NCBI GenBank assembly: GCA_964508085.1
Contig: CAZDTI010000001.1
Span: 36,966 to 100,965, forward strand
Origin: CALGLS01 sp964508085
GTDB lineage: Bacteria; Bacteroidota; Bacteroidia; Chitinophagales; Saprospiraceae
Reading direction: 5' to 3'
Length of the DNA: 64,000 nt
This document shows, one piece after another, positions 50,927 to 59,788 of the stretch (the stretch's first letter is position 1; every line of letters begins with the position of its first letter). Below the pieces are notes generated by a model. The model made no database searches and was not told where the DNA came from. It saw only the letters and a program-made list of their open reading frames with translations. Both the position numbers and the translations under genes were made by a program.

Positions 50927-52891
50927 TTACTTTAATGATTCCAACTCTTTAGATTCTATGACTAGATTTCCAGTTCCTAGCCATACGTTATTTCCAGAGG
51001 AAAATCTGTCAATGCCCTTGAAGACCCCCTTTTTTTTCTGATTGTTATTAGTGTCACTTCCTATAATATTGTTTTGAACAAAACAGGTTTCTACATTTGT
51101 TATAGATACATTCGAGCTGTTTTTGATATTGCTTCGTGACGAACAGAGGTTGTTTGTTATAATATTGTTTTTTAAAATTAACCTGTGGGAAGACTTCCTA
51201 AATCGTTCATAGATCAAGGCTTGATGGCCACAACCAGAAATCGAATTCCCTTCAATGACTGAAGTTTCGTTTAATCCTTGATTAGAAAGCAACTGCTGTA
51301 TATGAATTCCATATGTATAATGGCCCTCCAAAACGTTGCGATTGATTTGAAGACTATTGACGTTTTGAATGAATATTCCGGTTTTCCCGAATTCATTATC
51401 CTTTAATGTCAATTTATTAAAATTAGTTTTCGAAAAACTGCGACATTGAAAAAGTAAATGATCTGAAGATGAATTAATGATGTTATCGTTAAAGATAATT
51501 TTAGAAAAAGAATCAGAATTGTTAAGGTTAAAATTAATTATTGGTTGGCCCTTTTTATTTTCTAAATCACAATATATATTAAATCGATTACCAGATATTT
51601 TTAAGATGCCACCTCTAAATTTTGGAGAATCGGCATCTTGATAATTAATAGCTAACTCAGCTGTTTTTTTTCGAGTGTAAAAAGTATTGTTAATTATTTC
51701 GTGATTAAAATCAATAATATTTTCATAGAATGTAATGTTGTGCATGTGAGTATGAACCTGTTCATCGAATAAGTTATAAATGTTACAATTACTGATTTTG
51801 TGATTCCGACCTCTTATGCCTACACCTCCAAAAATATCACAATTAACATAAGCACAAGACTCACTGTTCGGATGGAAAGATGCGGCATAATTAATCCGAC
51901 TGGCTAGGGTTGTGTTCATGCAGGTGTTAAATCGATTTGGAATTTTTATAGTGCCAGCACCTCCAAACGTCAAAGCATGGCGAACACCATATAAGTTACA
52001 ATTAATCAGTTTTACTTGTTGGGAGTTGCCAATATTTATACCGTAACTCAATCCATTCCCATTGTCATTAGTTGTTTTCTCGGCACGTATGTTTATGAAA
52101 GATTGATTGTAGCCCATAACGGTAATTATCCCGGCGTAGTCACTTCCTTTCACAACAATATTTTCAATGTTATTATTGAGCCCTCGTTCCAACATTATAC
52201 AAGCCTTTAATTCAGTGGGCTGGCCAATAACAGTCAAATTTTTAATAGAGGATTTTGTGCCATCATACTTATAAATATTTATTTCTGACAAACTGTAGTC
52301 ATCGTGCACCTGCCCAAACAAGAGGATCTTATTATTAATTACCTCCTGGACTTTAACATATTCTCCTTTAACAAATCCCTTTTGCCAGCTATCTTGTATT
52401 TTAGATTCAATAACTAAGACATCTCCTTGCTTAATATTTGGAGTTGTCTTAAAAATAAGTTCTCTATCATATTTGGTAATCTTGTTTTTTAATTTTGTGT
52501 TGATCTTTAAAACGTTAGCCCCAGTAAACTTGATAATGGCATCTGGATAATGGCCACCTTTAGTAGAACGTATAATAGTTTTGTTCATACTGCTTCCTAT
52601 GAGATCTATATCCTTATCAATGGTAATTTGTTTACTAATATGATATACGTTATTTTCAAATAGGATACTACGATTTCCAGATTTTTTTGCAAAGTCTTGG
52701 GCTCGTTTTATCGCATTAGACCAATCTGAATCGCCTTCTTCGTAAAAATCATGCACCCAAACTCCAGAGCGTACAGTTTGTTGCATAGGAACTGGAGGTG
52801 TCACTTTACATGATAAGCTTAAAAATAGAATAGAAATAAGACTATACTTAACTCTTAACCGTTTTAACATTTTAGTTGTTTTTATTAACAA
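50927..52891 (-). CDS. Right-handed beta-helix lipoprotein
   Basis: A 654-residue protein with a lipoprotein signal peptide ending in L-S-L-S-C. The body is rich in N-x-I-I-N/N-N-I-I-type repeats at ~20-25-residue intervals, the pattern of right-handed parallel beta-helix proteins related to pectate/polysaccharide lyases and epimerases. No catalytic motif is clear. A likely internal start is M8 (K-R-L-R-V-K-Y). It may bind, cleave or epimerise the exported polymer in the periplasm or at the outer membrane. It is the only minus-strand gene in this part of the locus. Confidence 0.72.
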   Translation of the reverse strand: MLIKTTKMLKRLRVKYSLISILFLSLSCKVTPPVPMQQTVRSGVWVHDFYEEGDSDWSNAIKRAQDFAKKSGNRSILFENNVYHISKQITIDKDIDLIGSSMNKTIIRSTKGGHYPDAIIKFTGANVLKINTKLKNKITKYDRELIFKTTPNIKQGDVLVIESKIQDSWQKGFVKGEYVKVQEVINNKILLFGQVHDDYSLSEINIYKYDGTKSSIKNLTVIGQPTELKACIMLERGLNNNIENIVVKGSDYAGIITVMGYNQSFINIRAEKTTNDNGNGLSYGINIGNSQQVKLINCNLYGVRHALTFGGAGTIKIPNRFNTCMNTTLASRINYAASFHPNSESCAYVNCDIFGGVGIRGRNHKISNCNIYNLFDEQVHTHMHNITFYENIIDFNHEIINNTFYTRKKTAELAINYQDADSPKFRGGILKISGNRFNIYCDLENKKGQPIINFNLNNSDSFSKIIFNDNIINSSSDHLLFQCRSFSKTNFNKLTLKDNEFGKTGIFIQNVNSLQINRNVLEGHYTYGIHIQQLLSNQGLNETSVIEGNSISGCGHQALIYERFRKSSHRLILKNNIITNNLCSSRSNIKNSSNVSITNVETCFVQNNIIGSDTNNNQKKKGVFKGIDRFSSGNNVWLGTGNLVIESKELESLK

Positions 52892-53187
52892 ATATCCTTA
52901 ACCAAGAAACTGATAAAAGCTGGAGACATGTCGAGTGAAAATCAATCGTAAAGGTTATACTTGAAATTTTTCCAGCAGCTATATCCATATCCTTATCAAT
53001 TTGATTCGAGGCTGAAAGAATATTGAATCTCTAGTAATCTTGTAAACAAAGATTGTAACTGATCCATCTTTTTAGACCTAAAGTCCGCATCCTATATTTT
53101 ATTGACCAAATAAACTCACTTAGTACCAACTTGTGTCCAAAATTAGGAGTTCGACCCAAATTTATAAAACTTATTAATAAATTATAA

Positions 53188-54504
53188 ATGAATACTGAGT
53201 CTTTGACTAAAAATGAATTATTACTAAATCCAACTTCTATATCCAATCGGCATAATTCTAATGGAAAAACTATATGGGTAATCAACCAACATACAGCTAC
53301 TCCAAATACAACTAGTGGGCATTTTAGACACTTTTTTCTGGCCAAAGAATTTAAGAAGCAAGGATATAATGTTATTTTAATTATAGGATCTTTTTCTCAT
53401 CTTTCTAAGAGGAAAGAAAAACCAACAAAACAATTTACTCTAGAAACAATAGAAGGTGGAGTCAAGGTTTGTACAGTTAAGGTACCAAAGTATAAAATTG
53501 GAAGAAGTATAGGTAGAGTTTTTAATCTTATAATGTTTTCATTTAAATTATTGTTCTTACCTACCAAAAAACTAGAAAGACCAGATGTTATTTTAATATC
53601 CTCGATGCCTCTTTTCCCAATTATAAATGGCTATTTATTTAAAAAAAGGTTTAAAAACTCGAAACTAGTCTTAGAAATCCGTGATATATGGCCTTTAACT
53701 ATTATGGAATTAGGTGGTTTCTCGGCAAGAAATCCTTTTGTTAAGATATTGTCAATAATAGAAAAAATTGGTTATAATAATTCAGATTTCATCACTTCTG
53801 TTTTGCCACATGCTGATGAACATATTGTAAGTGTTATTGGACGTAAAGTACGATTTAAGCACATACCAAATGGAATTGATGTAGAAACTTACAATAAGGA
53901 ATTAAAGCTTGATAAAAAGATAGAAGATCAACTTCCTAAGGGTAAATTTATTGTAGGTTATACAGGCACACTTGGGTACGCAAACGCGATGGAAAAATTT
54001 ATTGATATAGCTAGGGCTATGTATGACCATAAAGAAATAGCTTTTGTTATCGTTGGAGATGGATATTTGAAAAACCAGTTGCAAGATTTTGCAGAGGGGC
54101 TTAATAATATTTATTTCTTAAATGCAGTTCCAAAGCAACAAATTCCCGCTCTATTACAATGTTTTGATGTTTGTTATATTGGTTGGAGGAGGTCAAAACT
54201 ATATGACTTTGGAGTTTCTGCTAATAAAATTTATGATTATATGTATGCCGGTAAACCAATAGTAATGCTTGGTGATATTAGAAGTAATGAAATCAAAAAA
54301 TCGGGCTGTGGTTTTCTTTTTGATTATGATGATACAGAAGCACTATCAGAAAAATTGAAACTTCTTTATAAAATGCCTAAGAACGAGCGTTATAAAATGG
54401 GTAGAAAAGGAGTAGATTTTGTGCTTAAAAAGAACACGTATACTACTCTAAGTTTAAAGTATCTTGATATATTTTCGCGATTAGAAAATTTTAAGGTGTA
54501 TTAA
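53188..54504 (+). CDS. Glycosyltransferase family 4 (WbuB-like)
   Basis: A 438-residue GT-B transferase. It has I-W-V-I-N-Q-H at the N-terminus, L-E-I-R-D-I-W-P, H-I-P-N-G-I-D and F-G-V-S-A-N-K-I-Y-D-Y-M-Y-A-G-K-P, which resembles the WbuB/FnlC-type family often acting on HexNAc acceptors. It is preceded by a 296-base spacer after the divergent beta-helix gene and so probably has its own promoter, although no clear -7 box is visible. The start is the ATG at 53188. Confidence 0.82.
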   Translation: MNTESLTKNELLLNPTSISNRHNSNGKTIWVINQHTATPNTTSGHFRHFFLAKEFKKQGYNVILIIGSFSHLSKRKEKPTKQFTLETIEGGVKVCTVKVPKYKIGRSIGRVFNLIMFSFKLLFLPTKKLERPDVILISSMPLFPIINGYLFKKRFKNSKLVLEIRDIWPLTIMELGGFSARNPFVKILSIIEKIGYNNSDFITSVLPHADEHIVSVIGRKVRFKHIPNGIDVETYNKELKLDKKIEDQLPKGKFIVGYTGTLGYANAMEKFIDIARAMYDHKEIAFVIVGDGYLKNQLQDFAEGLNNIYFLNAVPKQQIPALLQCFDVCYIGWRRSKLYDFGVSANKIYDYMYAGKPIVMLGDIRSNEIKKSGCGFLFDYDDTEALSEKLKLLYKMPKNERYKMGRKGVDFVLKKNTYTTLSLKYLDIFSRLENFKVY

Positions 54505-54824
54505 AGAAACCAGCTAAATAGTTAATTTGAATATGTAATTTAATTGATGGTTAAAGTTAATATTTTTCAATTATACCACTGTTGAAATTTGGGATTCGGC
54601 TGAGGAACTATACTTTGATAAAGCCAAAAGTTGAACTCTAGTACCAAAAAGACAATGGTTATATACCGATTAAATTTTAGTTTTTTATTAGAGCTTGGGC
54701 TGTTTTATTTCCAAAAAGTGATTTGCATTACAACGTATTCAAGGATTCACCTCTAAACCCCGAACCATTAAAATTAGAAACGGTATAACAAATTTTATGT
54801 CTGTTTCTTTAAACAGAATACATT
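54505..54824. other. 320-base gene-free stretch
   Basis: I see nothing convincing here: no hairpin with a T-run, no readable remnant gene in any plus-strand frame, and no full TTTG/TAnnTTTG pair. It presumably holds the promoter for the CapD-like gene. Confidence 0.4.
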
Positions 54825-56036
54825 ATGCACCTACCCAACATCCCCCAATTTATAAGAGGAAACATTACTAACCGTAAGCAAAGTTTCTTTCTAAAGGACA
54901 TACAAGAGAATGAGAAAGAGTTAATCCAAAAAATAAAAGGAAAGTTCATTCTGGTCATCGGCGGTGCTGGCACTATCGGTTCCTCTTTCATCAAAGCAAT
55001 ACTACCATTCTTTCCTGGAGGGCTCACAGTCGTAGACTATAGCGAAAATAATTTGACAGAACTAACAAGAGATTTACGTAGTTCTTACAACGAATTTATC
55101 CCTAAGGATTATTTGACCTATCCTTTTGATTTTGGAGGGCCTATTTTTGAAAAATTATATTTGAATAATGACTATGATATTGTAGCTTGTTTTGCTGCTC
55201 ATAAACACGTGCGAAGCGAGAAAGATCACTTAGCTATTGAGGCTATGATTCGGAATAATGTGTTCAACACGCATCGATTATTGAACTTACTTTCTCGAAA
55301 GAAGCCGAGTCATTTTTTTACAGTTTCTACAGAAAAAGCAGCAGGGCCAGTCAGTGTTATGGGAGCAAGCAAGTGGCTGATGGAACAGGTATTAATGGCC
55401 TATTCTGATGAATTGAAAATAAGTACTGCTAGATTTGCTAATGTTGCTTTTTCCAATGGCAGTTTGTTAGACGGATTTAATTACAGACTTTCTAAAAAAC
55501 AACCATTATCAGCTCCTTCGGATATTCAACGATATTTCGTATCTCCAGAGGAATCTGGTCAACTTTGTATGCTGGCTTGTTTCCTAGGTGAAAATAGAGA
55601 TACTTTTTTTCCTAAGTTAGCGGATTATAAAATGATGACTTTTTCTGCAATAGCTGAAAAATACTTATACGCTTTAGGATTGGAACCTGATTACTCATCT
55701 TCCGAAACAGAAGCACGAGAAAAAGCAAGAAAATGGAATCCAAGTATTAAAAAGTACCCGGTTTACTTTTTTCAATCTGATACTTCAGGCGAAAAACAAG
55801 CAGAAGTATTTTTTACAAACGGAGAATCTGTATCTATGGAGGAATATCAAAGTTTGGGGATTATTAAAAACAAAAAAAACTTTAGCCAAGATACAATAGA
55901 GGAGGTATTAAATGAATTTCGTGTTTTATTCCAAAAACAACAGCTTGATAAAGCAGCGATCATTGATTTTTTGGAGAAGTATGTTCCTAGGTTTTCCCAT
56001 ATCGAAACTGGCAAATCTTTAGATCAAAAAATGTAG
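54825..56036 (+). CDS. CapD-like nucleoside-diphosphate-sugar dehydratase/epimerase
   Basis: A 403-residue soluble extended SDR of the polysaccharide synthesis (CapD/FlaA1) type. The Rossmann loop is G-G-A-G-T-I-G-S-S. The A-A-x-K-H-V-R-x-x motif and S-T-E-K-A-A-G-P-V-S-V-M-G-A-S-K are typical of this group. The usual Tyr of Y-x-x-x-K is Met, a substitution also seen in FlaA1-type 4,6-dehydratases. It lacks the membrane region of full-length CapD. Substrate UDP-HexNAc is likely. The initiating transferase gene follows after 2 bases. Confidence 0.82.
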   Translation: MHLPNIPQFIRGNITNRKQSFFLKDIQENEKELIQKIKGKFILVIGGAGTIGSSFIKAILPFFPGGLTVVDYSENNLTELTRDLRSSYNEFIPKDYLTYPFDFGGPIFEKLYLNNDYDIVACFAAHKHVRSEKDHLAIEAMIRNNVFNTHRLLNLLSRKKPSHFFTVSTEKAAGPVSVMGASKWLMEQVLMAYSDELKISTARFANVAFSNGSLLDGFNYRLSKKQPLSAPSDIQRYFVSPEESGQLCMLACFLGENRDTFFPKLADYKMMTFSAIAEKYLYALGLEPDYSSSETEAREKARKWNPSIKKYPVYFFQSDTSGEKQAEVFFTNGESVSMEEYQSLGIIKNKKNFSQDTIEEVLNEFRVLFQKQQLDKAAIIDFLEKYVPRFSHIETGKSLDQKM

Positions 56037-56038
56037 AT

Positions 56039-56716
56039 TTGTATCTATTTGTTAAGAGAATAATGGATGTTTTTTTCTCGGGTCTATTATTGATTATAAT
56101 ACTTCCTGTTTTTACTCCTGTGCTGATATTACTTAAATTCACAGGCGAAAGAGAAATCTTTTATTTTCAAAAAAGAATTGGTTATGGGAAGAAGAATTTC
56201 AATATTTGGAAATTTGCAACGATGCTTAAAGATTCTCCAAACATGACAAATGGAGATATAACAATAAGAGATGATCCAAGGGTTACTTTTGTTGGAAAGT
56301 ATTTAAGAGCAACTAAATTCAATGAACTTCCACAAATGATAAATGTATTTAAAGGAGAAATGAGCTTTGTCGGACCACGTCCGCTAGTTGATAGTACATT
56401 TAGTGCCTACTCAAAGGAAATTCAGGATAAAATATACTCATGTAAGCCAGGAATCACAGGAATAGGATCTATTATTTTTCGAGACGAAGAAAAAATGGTA
56501 TCTAAAACAAAGCTGCGACCAGTTGATTTTTATACTCAAAAAATAGCTCCTTACAAAGGCCAAGTCGAACTCTGGTACCAATCTCACCAATCCTTCTACA
56601 CCGACTTCATGATCCTATTCATCACCGTCTGGGTCATCTTTTTCCCCACCAGTAATTTATTGTATTCCGTCTTCACGGACTTACCGGAAAAGCCAAAAGC
56701 CTTGGCTGTTAGTTAA
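56039..56716 (+). CDS. Undecaprenyl-phosphate sugar-phosphate transferase (WbaP/WcaJ-like)
   Basis: A 225-residue bacterial sugar transferase domain. It has K-R-I-M-D-V-F-F, a single re-entrant hydrophobic segment, F-Y-F-Q-K-R-I-G, a D-D-P-R-V-T-x-V-G motif and the signature F-N-E-L-P-Q-M-I-N-V-F-K-G-E-M-S-F-V-G-P-R-P. It transfers a sugar 1-phosphate from a nucleotide sugar to undecaprenyl phosphate to start each repeat unit. The start is a TTG, giving Y-L-F-V-K-R; an ATG at 56063 would truncate the membrane segment. A strong terminator lies 47 bases downstream. Confidence 0.87.
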   Translation: MYLFVKRIMDVFFSGLLLIIILPVFTPVLILLKFTGEREIFYFQKRIGYGKKNFNIWKFATMLKDSPNMTNGDITIRDDPRVTFVGKYLRATKFNELPQMINVFKGEMSFVGPRPLVDSTFSAYSKEIQDKIYSCKPGITGIGSIIFRDEEKMVSKTKLRPVDFYTQKIAPYKGQVELWYQSHQSFYTDFMILFITVWVIFFPTSNLLYSVFTDLPEKPKALAVS

Positions 56717-56762
56717 CAAAAACAATTAACCTTGAGTATTTGGAAACATCTACAAAAAAAGA

Positions 56763-56806
56763 GACTACTACGAAAAGTATTAATAACCTTCGTAGTAGTC
56801 TTTTTT
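56763..56806 (+). terminator. Strong hairpin terminator inside the start of the broken gene
   Basis: A perfect 12-bp inverted repeat, GACTACTACGAA (56763-56774) and TTCGTAGTAGTC (56789-56800), has a 14-base loop and is followed by six Ts. A-rich sequence on its left side would make it act in both directions. It lies 47 bases after the sugar-transferase stop. Confidence 0.82.
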
Positions 56807-56918
56807 GTTATTGAAATCATTGGGCGGTTTTATGGACTCACAGACTGCCCCCTTTATGTTTCCAGTCCTCATTATGAATACATCCACGCTCCCAATCAAA
56901 AACGACTAACTAAGGTAC

Positions 56919-56998
56919 TGTTTCATAAAGTGTGTCAACGGGCGGATTTCCCTTTAGGGATTAAGGGCTGCGAGAGGATTGACACATTTGGTAGGACA
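56919..56998. mobile_element. Candidate ~80-bp MITE-like element with terminal inverted repeats
   Basis: Arms at 56919-56938 and 56979-56998 match as inverted repeats at about 14 of 20 positions, including an exact 8-base TGTGTCAA at the inner ends. A palindromic centre (CCCTTTAGGG) lies between them. The element sits at the break between the two gene fragments. Confidence is limited because target-site duplications are not evident. Confidence 0.35.
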
Positions 56999-57285
56999 AT
57001 CTCCTAATTAAAGATATGAATAAGAGGAAAGTACCAATCCTGATTGCTTATCACGGGTTTTACTTTATTTTCAACCCTTATGAACGAAGTCAAGTTTTAC
57101 AATCTCTAACAAATATTTGCAAAGGCGATTCCATTCATTGTTTGAATCTGGATGATTATTTCACAAAAGAAACACATTCCCATTATTTTTTATCTGATGG
57201 GCATTGGAATACCATTGGACATAGAAATACAGGATTATTGTTACAAATTTTTTTAGCGTAAATGGATAAAATGTCATAGTCGAAA

Positions 57286-58593
57286 TTGTTTAAGTCTAAC
57301 CTATTATACTTCATCTTTCTTACAGCAGTTTTCCTTCTTTGCTACCCCTCGGCATTCCTCATTTGGGACGAAATCAACTACTTCGAACAAGCTTATAGCT
57401 ACGCCTCATTCTCCAACGAAATAACTCCAACCCATGAGATTATACATGGAACCTACCCGCCAGGAACGTCTTTATTAATTGCTCCATTTATTTTCACCGT
57501 GGGGAGCAAAGCTGTTTTTATTCCGATCTTTTTGTCCCTAGTATTTAGCTTAATATTGATGCAGAAGATATTGAAGCAGATGAAATTGCCAAGCATCTTT
57601 TTATGGTTAATTCTGTTGTTTCCACCGGTATCCGTCTTGAGTCGAACCTTAATGAGTGAACTTCCATCATTAGCTATTTCGTCGCTCTTTTTTTACCTGC
57701 TTTTCAAAGTAAAAGGAGAGAAATTTGAACTCTTTATTCTTGGATTGATAGGGACAGTAGGAATACTATTTAGAGAGCCTCTACTTATTGTATTTGCACC
57801 ATTTCTATTTGTACTTTTTTTTAATTACCCGAATTCTCGGTTACCATTTATAAGTGGAATTTTTTTAGGTATTGGATTGCGTCTTCTTCTTGCAAAAATT
57901 CTATTTGGTGATTTTCTATTTTATAAAGACCCTGAAGTTTTATTTGGGTTTGATTTATTTCTTACTTCGATTACCTTATATGCTTTTGCCTTACTTATTT
58001 TTCTTCCAGGAGGGCTTTGGGCTATTTGGAAATATAAGGGAGCCTATGCACAGGCATTAAAAATTAGTGTATGCACTACGGTCGTGTTTTTTAGCTTGTA
58101 TCAATTTAATGGCCTTAACTGCGGTCTATTTGAGGGGCTCATTTTAGGTCCTAGGTTTTTTATACCTTCATTGCCATTATTTATAATTGCTATTGCACAG
58201 TATTTCGAGGGAACCCGATTTAAGAAGGTGTATTGTTTTTTACCTTTAGTTGCTATATTATTTTTTAGTAGTGTACAGGTTTATGGAAAGGTCTTTAATA
58301 AGAAACAAGAACTGATTAGAGAAGCTACTTTGCCGAATACCAGTAAAATCATTTACACAAATTGGATAGCACAGGCCAGTAAAGTAATCAGTAAATTGGA
58401 CAGCCGTTTTACCAACTTTGAACTAAAGCATTGGAACAATGACGAAGTACTTCCTCTTGGCTCTAAGTTGATCGAATACACGGCAGACTCTATTTTTGTT
58501 AAAATAACAGGAAACCCTGATGAGGTAATTTTGAGTTCATCTATAGGGTACACGAGCTTAACTAAACAAGACGTATTAAATATTCTCCAATAA
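57286..58593 (+). CDS. GT-C-like membrane protein (PMT/ArnT-like)
   Basis: A 435-residue protein with about 10 membrane helices and a cytoplasmic-proximal W-D-E acidic motif after the first helix (F-L-I-W-D-E-I-N-Y), as in GT39/ArnT-type lipid-linked sugar transferases. A C-terminal soluble tail of ~100 residues follows. The chosen start is TTG at 57286. It may transfer a sugar from a lipid carrier in the periplasm. It is bounded on both sides by decayed DNA, and function is uncertain. Confidence 0.6.
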   Translation: MFKSNLLYFIFLTAVFLLCYPSAFLIWDEINYFEQAYSYASFSNEITPTHEIIHGTYPPGTSLLIAPFIFTVGSKAVFIPIFLSLVFSLILMQKILKQMKLPSIFLWLILLFPPVSVLSRTLMSELPSLAISSLFFYLLFKVKGEKFELFILGLIGTVGILFREPLLIVFAPFLFVLFFNYPNSRLPFISGIFLGIGLRLLLAKILFGDFLFYKDPEVLFGFDLFLTSITLYAFALLIFLPGGLWAIWKYKGAYAQALKISVCTTVVFFSLYQFNGLNCGLFEGLILGPRFFIPSLPLFIIAIAQYFEGTRFKKVYCFLPLVAILFFSSVQVYGKVFNKKQELIREATLPNTSKIIYTNWIAQASKVISKLDSRFTNFELKHWNNDEVLPLGSKLIEYTADSIFVKITGNPDEVILSSSIGYTSLTKQDVLNILQ

Positions 58594-58671
58594 GACAAAT
58601 GGCTATACTTAGGAACTAAATGAGTTCAAATTAAAGGTCATGATCAGGCATTAAAACGAAATGGTGGATAG

Positions 58672-58850
58672 TTGCTCGCATCAGTCTTTTATCAATCTGA
58701 TTTACAGCGATTCCACCGACAACGTGACCAAGCTGCCGGTGATTTAACTTCTCTTATGGTATCCTCTATTCGGCAGCCAATTGAATCTTTTTTTTGGATT
58801 ATTGAAAAAATAGATATACAAAGAGCAGTTCTTTTTCATTTAATCAATCA
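58672..58850 (+). pseudogene. Transposase remnant (IS4/IS982-like C-terminus)
   Basis: The frame reads S-I-R-Q-P-I-E-S-F-F-W-I-I-E-K-I-D-I-Q-R-A, close to the R-Q-P-I-E-S-F-F-N-W-x-x-E-K-T-x-I-Q motif of IS4/IS982-type DDE transposases. Upstream Y-Q-S-D-L-Q-R-F-H-R also fits. Most of the enzyme is missing and no start or inverted repeat is visible. Confidence 0.5.
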
Positions 58851-58852
58851 AT

Positions 58853-59614
58853 TTGAAAGCCTTACTAAAATTCCTGACCAACCCCATCTACATCCTATTA
58901 TTCCTAATAGGCATAACAATAATACTCCATCGCAAAAAAAAGATAACTTTATCCCGTTTCTCAGGTGCTCTAACCATCCTCTTCGCCCTCCTCACCCTCA
59001 GTAATCCACTGCCCGAACACCTCACTCGTAAGCTAGAAAGAAAATATCCAGCCTATAACTCCACATTTATAAAAATAAAAAAACAAGAAGTACACGTATT
59101 AGTGCTCGGTGGCGGTTTTACAAATGATACCAGCCTGCCTCCTAACAGTCGTTTGGCTTCCAACTCCCTTACCCGAGTAGTGGAAGGGATCCGAGTGCAT
59201 CGCCTCATTCCAAATAGCACATTGATATTTTCTGGCAAAGCGAAAAAGGGAGAAACGAGTATAGCTGAAACGATGCTCGCCACTGCACTTTCCCTCGGGG
59301 TAGATGCTACAAAGGTTCAAATAATGAAAGAACCTTCCACCACAGCAAAGGAAGCGGACTATTACAAAGCACATTTTCACAACGATTCCACCCAGCTCAT
59401 CATCGCTACCAGCGCCATGCACATGCCACGCGCCATGCTCACCTTCGAAAAGCGCGGACTACAGCCCATTCCGGCACCTACAAATCATACTGGCAAAGGC
59501 CGTTTAGCTCGCTCCTCCAAAGGTTGGTGGGGCTTCTCTGCAGGTAATATGCGAAAAATCGAAAAAGCCTTAAGAGAAATGTTAGCTATTCGATATGAGA
59601 AAATGACAGATTGA
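58853..59614 (+). CDS. YdcF-like (DUF218) protein
   Basis: A 253-residue protein with two N-terminal membrane helices and a DUF218/YdcF domain: L-V-L-G-G-G-F, R-L-x-x-x-x-L-T-R-x-x-E, F-S-G and A-T-S-A-M-H-M-P-R-A. Relatives (YdcF, SanA, ElyC) act in envelope metabolism, with undefined or undecaprenyl-phosphate-related roles. The start is a TTG at 58853. The AT-poor second half differs from its neighbours. A weak TTACTT/AAGTAA hairpin follows the stop. Confidence 0.72.
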   Translation: MKALLKFLTNPIYILLFLIGITIILHRKKKITLSRFSGALTILFALLTLSNPLPEHLTRKLERKYPAYNSTFIKIKKQEVHVLVLGGGFTNDTSLPPNSRLASNSLTRVVEGIRVHRLIPNSTLIFSGKAKKGETSIAETMLATALSLGVDATKVQIMKEPSTTAKEADYYKAHFHNDSTQLIIATSAMHMPRAMLTFEKRGLQPIPAPTNHTGKGRLARSSKGWWGFSAGNMRKIEKALREMLAIRYEKMTD

Positions 59615-59788
59615 CTTACTTCTCAAGTAACACTTCTTACCTTTACAGCGTTTAAAGAACACAGAATTACCTTTAGAAAAGATTTAGAACTAGACACTTT
59701 TCTAAATTGATTTTATCAATCGATAAGTATGCGCATGTCAGCTATTCCTTTAGAAGGGGAGAAGACAGCGTTGGCAAAAAACAGATAT

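Larger units (their letters stand above)
56732..57261 (+). pseudogene. Broken SGNH/GDSL-like hydrolase gene
   Basis: Two ORFs read as pieces of one gene. The first (56732-57007) has a membrane helix (L-I-T-F-V-V-V-F-F-V-I-E) and a Y-E-Y-I-H-A-P-N-Q motif seen at the N-terminus of surface-polysaccharide SGNH-like proteins. The second (57016-57261) ends with a S-D-G-H-W-N-T-I-G-H motif resembling the SGNH D-x-x-H pair. The middle, with the G-D-S nucleophile, is missing. An ~80-bp TIR element lies at the break. A strong terminator hairpin is embedded in the first piece. The gene is very unlikely to be functional. Confidence 0.55.

Noticed and set aside
53031..53345. 104-residue minus-strand ORF across the GT4 start
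   Set aside because: Its 5' half is antisense to the conserved GT4 N-terminus, and it has only weak membrane-like character.
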